Assembly: GCA_002703045.1 (NCBI GenBank)
Contig: PAEG01000056.1
Span: forward strand, 1-5,080
Direction of reading: 5' to 3'
From: Acidimicrobiaceae bacterium
GTDB taxonomy: Bacteria; Actinomycetota; Acidimicrobiia; Acidimicrobiales; UBA8592
Length of the DNA: 5,080 nt
Positions 1 to 5,080 of this stretch are shown piece by piece. The notes below the pieces were generated by a model that saw only the letters and a program-made list of their open reading frames with translations, had not been told where the DNA came from and did no database searches. The position numbers were made by a program, and so were the translations under genes. Position 1 is the first letter of the stretch, and each line of letters begins with the position of its first letter.

Positions 1-50
1 TCCTCGTTAATTCTCCTTAGCGCAGAATACCCTTAAGATGGGCATGATGC

Positions 51-57
51 TAAGGGG
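51..57 (+). promoter_or_regulatory. Ribosome-binding site that decides the dehydrogenase start
   Basis: TAAGGGG sits 4 bases before ATG 62. The alternative in-frame ATGs at 38, 44 and 47 lie upstream of it or too close, and ATG 77 lies 19 bases after it with only an A-rich stretch in front. The site therefore favours 62 as the start. The spacing is somewhat short, so confidence is moderate. Confidence 0.55.
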
Positions 58-61
58 CAAG

Positions 62-1096
62 ATGGTTACTGAAAAAATGAAGATAGGAATGTTGTTTCCA
101 TTAAGGAAAGACCACGAGTCTCTCAAAAAGTTGTGTGAAGATTATCCGATTGAGATTGTTAGCACCCCATACATTGAAACAAACGAACTCAGGTCAGCTC
201 GCGGATTGAATAACGGGGAGAATTCAGGATTATATACAGAACCAGATATCGATGATGCTACGAAACTTCAGTGGCAGAACTGTGATGTAATCGTGTCTAT
301 GGACTTGCCTAGTAATCCTCGGTCATTGTTTCCTAATTTAGAATGGTTTCAAGGAGTTTCTGCAGGCTATGACCATATAGACTCTTCGATTTTAGCAAAA
401 ATGGGCGTAGTGCAAACAAGCGCTCGAGGTATAGCATCTGCATCAATCTCAGAATTCGTATTCGCTAGATTGTTGCAGGTTTACAAAGATCTAAGAATAA
501 TTGACCAGCAGCAACGTGAAAAAACTTGGAAGGTTAAATTTGGGTCTCAAGCTTACGGTAAAACTATAGGAATAGTGGGCTTAGGATCTATAGGGCGAGA
601 AGTAGCAATTCGGGCAAGAGCATTTGGGATGACAGTTCTGGCAGCGAAAAAAAATCCTAATATTAGTAGTGTTGACGTAGACGCTGATGAAATATTCTCA
701 GTAGACGAGATAGACACAATGATTGGAATGTCGGATGTAGTTGTGATGGCTGCTCCAGCTAGTGGCGAGACGCGCGACATGTTCAATCGAGAACGGTTTT
801 CGCTGATGAAACCTGGATCTGTCTTTTGCAATATCGCTAGGGGAATGCACGTTGTGGAGGGTGACCTAGTTGAAGCGTTAAATTCAAATCATCTTAGAGC
901 AGCAATTTTGGATGTAACCCGTAATGAGCCATTGCCTTCAGATAGCCCGATTTGGTCCGCGAAAAATATGTACCTATCACCACACTGTTCGGTTTCCTTT
1001 GATAATTACGAAGAGAACGCGGTGGCGCTATTAGTAGAGAACGCTCAATTGTTTATAGAAGGTAAAACGCTAATCAATGTCGTGTCTGGTGATTGA
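62..1096 (+). CDS. D-2-hydroxyacid dehydrogenase, NAD(P)-binding (GhrA/SerA-like superfamily)
   Basis: The 344-residue product should be a soluble cytoplasmic oxidoreductase interconverting a 2-keto acid and a D-2-hydroxy acid. The Rossmann loop GLGSIG is at residues 173-178. The family's catalytic triad is visible: Arg260 in NIARG, Glu289 in NEPLP and His308 in SPHC. The substrate-binding region around residues 105-125 (FQGVSAGYDHID) also fits. Length is slightly above the usual 310-340. NAD-specific members have an acidic residue at the end of the second Rossmann strand; here that place is Lys196-Lys197, so NADP(H) preference is inferred. The substrate cannot be read from sequence; glyoxylate or hydroxypyruvate is possible. 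I chose ATG at 62 because AAGGGG lies at 52-57. An in-frame ATG at 38 lacks such a site, and one at 77 is too far from it. It is convergent with the crotonase gene, so it is not part of the glycine-controlled unit. Confidence 0.9.
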   Translation: MVTEKMKIGMLFPLRKDHESLKKLCEDYPIEIVSTPYIETNELRSARGLNNGENSGLYTEPDIDDATKLQWQNCDVIVSMDLPSNPRSLFPNLEWFQGVSAGYDHIDSSILAKMGVVQTSARGIASASISEFVFARLLQVYKDLRIIDQQQREKTWKVKFGSQAYGKTIGIVGLGSIGREVAIRARAFGMTVLAAKKNPNISSVDVDADEIFSVDEIDTMIGMSDVVVMAAPASGETRDMFNRERFSLMKPGSVFCNIARGMHVVEGDLVEALNSNHLRAAILDVTRNEPLPSDSPIWSAKNMYLSPHCSVSFDNYEENAVALLVENAQLFIEGKTLINVVSGD

Positions 1097-1099
1097 TAT

Positions 1100-1900
1100 T
1101 TACTTTTTTCTAAAATTTGGTGTGCGTTTTTCCGAAAAAGCTCGAGGGCCTTCTTTAGCATCTTCACTCGTAAATACTGCCCATCCATATGTAAATTCGT
1201 GAGCTAAAGCTTCCTCTTCTGTCATGCCATCTGTTTCATGCAAGGTCTTGAGGATCGCTTCGATAGCAAGTGGCCCATTTTCACATATCCTCTGAGCTAT
1301 CTCTCTTGCTTTGGTTAAAGCTTGACCATCAGGAACAATGTGGCCTATCAGGCCGATCTCTTTAGCTTCTTCAGCATTGATATGTCTTCCAGTAAGGAGT
1401 AGGTCTGCAGCAACGGTATATGGAACTTGACGTCGCAGACGAACAGCTGAGCCGCCCATTGGGTATAGACTCCATCGTGCTTCAGATATGCCAAATTTTG
1501 CGCTTTTCCCAGCAACACGAATATCCATTGCCTGAAGTATTTCGGTTCCGCCCGCAATAGCGACTCCCTCAACTGCTGCAATCATCGGCTTCGTAGGACG
1601 ATATGACCGGAGCAAACCTTTCCAGTGTATTTCCGGGTCCTCAGCTGACCGTTTTTTCATGTCTATTCCTGTATCCGCATCATCAGCATTGCCAGACATA
1701 GCCTTCAAGTCAGCGCCAGAAGAAAAGTTTCCATCAGATCCGGTTACGATGATGCATCGGATTTCATCGTCTTGAGACGCTTCAACGAATGCATCATACA
1801 TCCGAACGATCATCGGCCCAGAGATCGCATTCATGCTTTTGGGGCGATTTAACGTAACAGTCATAACATGTCCATCGCGTTCTACTAATGCATCAGGCAT
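1100..1900 (-). CDS. Crotonase-family enoyl-CoA hydratase/isomerase
   Basis: This 266-residue protein has the usual length and layout of a crotonase-fold enzyme acting on an acyl-CoA thioester in the cytoplasm. The first oxyanion-hole segment is SSGADLK at residues 60-66. The second is in AGGTE at 116-120 (Gly117). Both glutamates used by true enoyl-CoA hydratases are present at the right 20-residue spacing: Glu120 (Glu144 of the rat mitochondrial enzyme) and Glu140 (rat Glu164). Hydratase chemistry is therefore possible, though isomerase or other crotonase reactions cannot be excluded. The C-terminal [11 protein letters not shown]...PNF segment is common in bacterial members. The start ATG (1898-1900) has AGAGG at 1906-1910, 5 bases upstream. 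It lies 39 bases downstream of gcvP on the same strand, so co-transcription and indirect glycine control are likely. The acyl-CoA substrate is unknown. Confidence 0.92.
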   Translation of the reverse strand: MPDALVERDGHVMTVTLNRPKSMNAISGPMIVRMYDAFVEASQDDEIRCIIVTGSDGNFSSGADLKAMSGNADDADTGIDMKKRSAEDPEIHWKGLLRSYRPTKPMIAAVEGVAIAGGTEILQAMDIRVAGKSAKFGISEARWSLYPMGGSAVRLRRQVPYTVAADLLLTGRHINAEEAKEIGLIGHIVPDGQALTKAREIAQRICENGPLAIEAILKTLHETDGMTEEEALAHEFTYGWAVFTSEDAKEGPRAFSEKRTPNFRKK

Positions 1901-1905
1901 ACTTT

Positions 1906-1910
1906 CCTCT
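1906..1910 (-). promoter_or_regulatory. Ribosome-binding site of the crotonase gene
   Basis: On the minus strand AGAGG precedes the ATG by 5 bases, inside the 39-base gap after the gcvP stop codon. The crotonase therefore has its own translation signal. I see no hairpin plus T-run between the two genes that would end transcription. Confidence 0.7.
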
Positions 1911-1939
1911 TTTCTTCACAAACTAGTTGCCATAGAAGA

Positions 1940-4768
1940 TTAACGGTATTCACTTATATCAGGACAGCTACACATTAAGTTTTTGTCTCCATGGGCCCCG
2001 TCTATTCTCCCCACTGGAGGCCAGTATTTGTTTTTTTGAAGGAAGTCGACAGGATATGCTGCTTGGGTTCTGGTGTATTGCATGTTCCATATATCGCTAG
2101 TTACGTGAGATGCAGTATGTGGAGCGTTGTGTAGCATTGAATCTAGATACTTGATGACTCCGTTTTCAATATCAGTTATTTCTTTTCGGATAATAATCAT
2201 CGCTTCACAAAATCTATCTATCTCACTTAAAGATTCGGATTCAGTAGGTTCTATCATTAATGTTCCAGCAACCGGGAACGACATTGTAGGTGCATGAAAG
2301 CCGAAGTCCATTAGGCGTTTAGCAATATCATCTGAATTCACACCTGTACTTTGGGTTATAGGCCGTATATCAATAATGCATTCGTGAGCTACAAAGCCTT
2401 CTTCGCCTGAAAAGAGAACTGGATAATAGTGTCCTAATTTTTTTGCTACATAGTTTGCACTTAAGATTGCAATCTTTGTTGCATATAATAAATCCTTGTC
2501 ACCCATCATCGCAATGTATGCCCATGAAATCGGAAGAATACTTGCCGACCCCCAAGGGCTTGCACTGATGGGGCCTATCCCAGATGAAGGTCCGGAGTCT
2601 TCAATAAGCGGATGATTAGGAAGATACGACTTGAGATGATCTGCAACAGCAACAGGTCCTACGCCTGGGCCTCCACCACCATGCGGGATGCAAAAAGTCT
2701 TATGAAGATTAAGGTGAGATACATCGGCACCAAACTTTCCAGGTTGTGCGATTCCTACTAAAGCATTGAGATTTGCTCCATCTAGATAAACCTGCCCGCC
2801 ATGATCATGAACTAATTTACATATTTCGGTTATGGATTCTTCAAACACTCCGTGAGTTGATGGGTAAGTAACCATTACTGAACTTAACGACTCATGATTA
2901 TCTTTACATTTGGCCTTAAGATCCTCTAAATCAACATTCCCGTTTTCATCGCACTCTACGACTAGTACTTTCATGCCTGCCATCGCAGCACTCGCTGCAT
3001 TCGTCCCATGAGCAGAAGCAGGTATGAGGCAGATGTTTCTTTCAGGTTCACCTCTTGATTGATGATATTTCTGAATCGCCAGTAAACCCGCGAGTTCACC
3101 CTGAGACCCAGCATTCGGTTGGAGGCTAATTGCAGAATATCCAGTTATGTTTAAAAGCCACGATTCCAATTCTGATATTAGAATGTCATAGCCTTTGCGT
3201 TGGTCTTTGGGGACAAACGGATGGATACTAGAGAACTCAGGCCAAGTAACGGGAAGCATCTCTGTTGTAGCATTTAATTTCATAGTGCAAGAGCCGAGAG
3301 GGATCATAGAGCGATCGAGCGCCAAGTCCCGATCGGCAAGTGTTCGAAGATACCTAAGCATTTCCGTCTCGGTATGATAGTTATTAAACACAGGATGCAA
3401 ACAATAGTCGCTGTCTCTTAAATAGGATTCGCTAAGCGGACTTGGTATTTCGCTACTGTTGTCTGCCACTCCGAAAGCGTTGAGTACCTTATCAATCTCA
3501 ATAACTGTCGTAGTTTCGTCAACAGAGATAGAGAGCGTATCTTTGTCCACTAGACGTAAATTAATTCCGGCTTGTTGTGCTCGGCCATATACTGTTACGG
3601 CTTCATCCGGAACCTTGACTGTAATAGTGTCGAACCATGTGGTGTTGAGAATTTGAAAATCATTAGATCGTAAGTTTGCTACGAGTTTACTGGCTAATGC
3701 ATGGACGTTATTTGCTATAGAACGTAAACCGTCAGGGCCATGATATACCGCATATGTACCTGCAATTACAGCTAACAGAACTTGCGCTGTGCAAATATTG
3801 CTCGTTGCTTTTTCTCGTCGTATATGCTGTTCTCGAGTTTGAAGCGCTAGCCTCAAGGCACTATTTCCATGAGAATCAAGAGAAACACCAACTATCCGCC
3901 CAGGTATTGTTCGTCGATTTTCATGTTTTGTCGCGATATATGCAGCGTGGGGACCGCCAAAACCCAATGGGACGCCGAAACGTTGAGCACTGCCGATCAC
4001 AACATCTGCACCGAGTTCACCAGGGGCTTTAAGTAAACATAGTGATAAGAGATCTGCTGCCACTGCAACGAGTCGTCCTGCATCATGGTGACCACGTATC
4101 GGATCAGATAAGTTTGGTACCTCTCCAGACGTACCCGGATACTGATATAGAACTCCAAAACATTCTTCAGGAGCCTCATCAGGGTTTCCTACCGCTACTT
4201 CGATACCCATAGCTGCTGCCCTGGTCTTAATAACAGAGATCGTTTGGGGAAAACAGTCAGAGTCAACAAAAAACAAATTTTCGGTTCCTTTGTGGAGTCG
4301 TTTAAGCATTGTCATCGCCTCTGCGGCTGCCGTTGCTTCATCAAGAAGTGAGGCATTAGCAATATCACACCCTGTTAAGTCACAGACCATCGTTTGGAAA
4401 TTAAGTAACGCCTCAAGCCTTCCTTGTGATATCTCCGCTTGGTAAGGCGTATATGCCGTATACCATGCAGGGTTTTCCAGAATGTTACGCTGTATAACGG
4501 GTGGGAGATGAGTGTTGTAGTATCCAAGCCCAATCATTGAGGTATTGACAACATTAAGTGCTGCGATCTCTTGCAGTCGTTCGATAGCTTGAACTTCATT
4601 TAACGCTGGTGGTAATGAAATATTTTCTGATAAATCCCTGATAGATTTTGGAACTGTCCTATCGATAAGTTCATCAATAGAGTCGACATTAAGAAATTTG
4701 AGCATAGAAAGCTCATTTTCTTGATTGAGACCAATGTGTCTTCTTGCGAAATCCGCTGGGTGAGACAT
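1940..4768 (-). CDS. gcvP: Glycine dehydrogenase (decarboxylating), P-protein of the glycine cleavage system, single-chain form
   Basis: GcvP is the PLP-dependent enzyme that decarboxylates glycine and passes the aminomethyl group to lipoylated GcvH. At 942 residues it is a full-length single-chain form with both homologous halves, not split into gcvPA and gcvPB. N-terminal landmarks are YYNTHLPP at about 83-90, [20 protein letters not shown] at about 106-125, EATAAAEAM at 144-152, and [12 protein letters not shown] around Cys326. C-terminal landmarks are IPLGSCTMK at 489-497, [16 protein letters not shown], the PLP-binding Lys690 in NLHKTF, and the glycine-rich [10 protein letters not shown] loop from residue 696. 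The C-terminus is intact and ends in a Cys-Ser-Cys motif (933, 935). ATG 4768 is chosen because AAGGA lies 4 bases upstream and the [13 protein letters not shown] start fits the family. A tandem glycine riboswitch precedes it and a crotonase gene follows. gcvT, gcvH and lpd are not in the window. Confidence 0.98.
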   Translation of the reverse strand: MSHPADFARRHIGLNQENELSMLKFLNVDSIDELIDRTVPKSIRDLSENISLPPALNEVQAIERLQEIAALNVVNTSMIGLGYYNTHLPPVIQRNILENPAWYTAYTPYQAEISQGRLEALLNFQTMVCDLTGCDIANASLLDEATAAAEAMTMLKRLHKGTENLFFVDSDCFPQTISVIKTRAAAMGIEVAVGNPDEAPEECFGVLYQYPGTSGEVPNLSDPIRGHHDAGRLVAVAADLLSLCLLKAPGELGADVVIGSAQRFGVPLGFGGPHAAYIATKHENRRTIPGRIVGVSLDSHGNSALRLALQTREQHIRREKATSNICTAQVLLAVIAGTYAVYHGPDGLRSIANNVHALASKLVANLRSNDFQILNTTWFDTITVKVPDEAVTVYGRAQQAGINLRLVDKDTLSISVDETTTVIEIDKVLNAFGVADNSSEIPSPLSESYLRDSDYCLHPVFNNYHTETEMLRYLRTLADRDLALDRSMIPLGSCTMKLNATTEMLPVTWPEFSSIHPFVPKDQRKGYDILISELESWLLNITGYSAISLQPNAGSQGELAGLLAIQKYHQSRGEPERNICLIPASAHGTNAASAAMAGMKVLVVECDENGNVDLEDLKAKCKDNHESLSSVMVTYPSTHGVFEESITEICKLVHDHGGQVYLDGANLNALVGIAQPGKFGADVSHLNLHKTFCIPHGGGGPGVGPVAVADHLKSYLPNHPLIEDSGPSSGIGPISASPWGSASILPISWAYIAMMGDKDLLYATKIAILSANYVAKKLGHYYPVLFSGEEGFVAHECIIDIRPITQSTGVNSDDIAKRLMDFGFHAPTMSFPVAGTLMIEPTESESLSEIDRFCEAMIIIRKEITDIENGVIKYLDSMLHNAPHTASHVTSDIWNMQYTRTQAAYPVDFLQKNKYWPPVGRIDGAHGDKNLMCSCPDISEYR

Positions 4769-4799
4769 AACTTCCTTTCGATGACAAGAGTTATGTCCC
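4762..4799 (-). promoter_or_regulatory. gcvP: Inverted repeat that can sequester the gcvP start codon (candidate riboswitch expression platform)
   Basis: In the minus-strand RNA, GACAUAACU (4797 to 4789) is perfectly complementary to AGUUAUGUC (4772 to 4764). The result is a 9-bp stem with a 16-base loop, extendable by one G-U and one G-C pair to 11 bp. The 3' arm contains the gcvP AUG (4768-4766), and the loop ends in the AAGGA ribosome-binding site. The 5' arm begins at the G-run that closes aptamer 2. There is no U-run, so this is not a transcription terminator. Control of translation initiation is the simplest inference. Confidence 0.6.
4773..4777 (-). promoter_or_regulatory. Ribosome-binding site of gcvP, in the loop of a start-codon hairpin
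   Basis: AAGGA on the minus strand ends 4 bases before the gcvP ATG. It sits at the 3' side of the loop of the inverted repeat described for 4762-4799, directly beside the stem that contains the start codon, so access to it should depend on that fold. Confidence 0.75.
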
Positions 4800-4956
4800 C
4801 CTCTGTCTTACTACCTGAGAGCTTCGGCTTTTGCCTTTCCCCTTCGGTGAACGACTGAACATTCTTTCCAGATTGGTCGATCTAAACGGTACTTTTGCCT
4901 GAGAGTTTCGGGGGGACCCTTGCTCCTTCGGCGTCAACTAAGTTGAACTCTCCCGT
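4795..4956 (-). promoter_or_regulatory. Tandem glycine riboswitch (gcvP leader)
   Basis: Two glycine aptamers lie in series in the gcvP leader. Aptamer 1 (about 4954-4898) has GAGAGUU (4952-4946) pairing with AACUCUC (4907-4901), the conserved GCCGAAGGAGCAA core, a UCAAC-UUA-GUUGA hairpin (4946-4934), and CUCUCAGGC at its 3' side. Aptamer 2 (about 4876-4797) has UCUGGAAAG, the CACCGAAGGGG core, a GGC-AAAA-GCC hairpin (4835-4826), then CUCUCAGGU and GACAGAG. These are the family's consensus blocks in the right order, with a linker of roughly 25 bases. In known gcv operons this class usually turns on glycine-cleavage genes when glycine is high; that direction is assumed here. Aptamer 2 carries an A-C mismatch in its conserved helix. 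About 26 bases separate the last aptamer bases from the gcvP ATG. Confidence 0.95.
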
Positions 4957-4957
4957 A

Positions 4958-4970
4958 GTCAATCATTGAC
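4958..4970. repeat. Perfect short palindrome next to the candidate promoter
   Basis: GTCAAT-C-ATTGAC is a 6+1+6 perfect dyad just before aptamer 1, at the predicted transcription start. It overlaps two further dyads: ATTG-AC-CAAT (4965-4974) and TAGTC...GACTA (4956-4960 with 4979-4983, the latter arm covering part of the -10 box). It could be an operator or part of the folded 5' leader of the riboswitch; the sequence does not decide between them. Confidence 0.35.
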
Positions 4971-4977
4971 CAATGTC

Positions 4978-5007
4978 AGACTAGCTCGATTCATGAGAGA
5001 ATGTCAC
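4978..5007 (-). promoter_or_regulatory. Candidate sigma-70-type promoter for the riboswitch-gcvP transcript
   Basis: On the minus strand GTGACA (5007-5002) resembles a -35 box and, 18 bases later, TAGTCT (4983-4978) is a weak -10 box. The predicted start near 4971 would fall about 15 bases before aptamer 1. An AT-rich stretch (about 5015-5029) lies just upstream of the -35. The -10 match is poor, so this is the best candidate in the gap, not a firm call. Confidence 0.3.
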
Positions 5008-5029
5008 GACTTTTAGAAAATGATTTTAT

Positions 5030-5080
5030 CTACTCAGGAAATACAGCAGCCCTATCATTTAGGCCATATTTTTCGAACCG
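5030..5080 (-). CDS. C-terminal end of an unidentified minus-strand gene (partial)
   Basis: Reading in from the right edge on the minus strand, one frame stays open for 16 codons and ends with a TAG stop at 5032-5030. The tail reads RFEKYGLNDRAAVFPE. The other two minus frames stop within 8 codons, and this tail has an ordinary soluble-protein composition. If real, the gene lies about 75 bases upstream of the riboswitch in the same direction as gcvP. I do not recognise the protein, and 16 residues cannot support a function. A competing plus-strand reading starts at ATG 5020 and stays open to the edge, but it has no ribosome-binding site. Confidence 0.4.
   Translation of the reverse strand, partial: RFEKYGLNDRAAVFPE

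Noticed and set aside
553..831. Minus-strand 92-codon open frame opposite the dehydrogenase
   Set aside because: It covers the GLGSIG-containing core of a clearly coding gene on the other strand, and its product is Ser/Ile/Thr-rich without a recognisable domain.
1073..1109. Intrinsic terminator after the dehydrogenase
   Set aside because: The 6-bp stem is entirely A/T apart from one G-C pair, the loop is 13 bases, and the T-run starts 5 bases after the stem. This is too weak to call as a terminator and is kept only as an observation.
1348..1581. Minus-strand 77-codon frame inside the crotonase gene
   Set aside because: It is in another frame of the same strand across the conserved crotonase active-site region, with no start signal of its own.
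3195..4032. Several plus-strand open frames of 60-92 codons inside gcvP
   Set aside because: They lie antisense to strongly conserved gcvP sequence, have no convincing ribosome-binding sites and encode low-complexity, family-less peptides. They are shadows of the real gene.
3997..4179. Minus-strand 60-codon frame inside gcvP
   Set aside because: It is out of frame with conserved gcvP coding sequence, with no ribosome-binding site or recognisable family.
4801..4960. The repeated cctgagag and ccttcgg blocks as direct repeats or a mobile-element end
   Set aside because: They are the duplicated conserved cores of the two glycine aptamers and need no other explanation.
5015..5031. AT-rich dyad AAAAT-G-ATTTT as a terminator for the upstream minus-strand gene
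   Set aside because: There is a 1-base spacer, so no loop can form without opening the stem, there are no G-C pairs and no T-run follows. An AT-rich promoter-proximal stretch is more likely.
5020..5080. Start of a divergent plus-strand gene at ATG 5020, open to the window edge
   Set aside because: There is no Shine-Dalgarno sequence upstream, and the minus-strand frame with a stop at 5030 is a better explanation of the same bases. It cannot be excluded without more sequence.

Overview
The window holds three complete protein genes and one well-supported RNA element. A glycine cleavage P-protein gene (gcvP, minus strand) is preceded by a tandem glycine riboswitch and followed 39 bases later by a crotonase-family (enoyl-CoA hydratase/isomerase) gene on the same strand. 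A D-2-hydroxyacid dehydrogenase gene lies on the plus strand at the left and runs convergently into the crotonase gene, with only 3 bases between the two stop codons.

The organism is a bacterium. The genes have Shine-Dalgarno sites, gcvP is of the single-chain (fused, 942-residue) type, and the riboswitch is of the bacterial two-aptamer kind. Base composition is moderately AT-rich by eye and the genes are tightly packed. This would suit a free-living, perhaps marine, uncultivated lineage, but nothing here fixes the phylum and I do not assign one.

Layout, left to right. Bases 1-61 are a short leader with the dehydrogenase ribosome-binding site and possibly the edge of a neighbouring gene. Bases 62-1096 are the dehydrogenase (+). 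Bases 1100-1900 are the crotonase (-) and 1940-4768 are gcvP (-). Bases 4769-4800 hold an inverted repeat that can fold the gcvP start codon into a stem, and about 4795-4956 are the tandem glycine riboswitch. Bases 4957-5029 hold a candidate promoter with overlapping dyads. Bases 5030-5080 read as the C-terminal end of a further minus-strand gene.

How the parts work together: glycine binding to the leader RNA should control synthesis of the P-protein, which decarboxylates glycine as part of the glycine cleavage system. The short gap puts the crotonase in the same transcript, so it may also respond to glycine. The other cleavage-system genes (gcvT, gcvH, lpd) are not in the window. The most interesting points are the start-codon hairpin behind the riboswitch, the non-standard pairing in aptamer 2, and the unexplained presence of a crotonase in a glycine-controlled unit. 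I see no mobile element, CRISPR array, tRNA or rRNA. I do not find a clearly new system; this is mostly recognisable metabolism with an unusual regulatory and operon arrangement.
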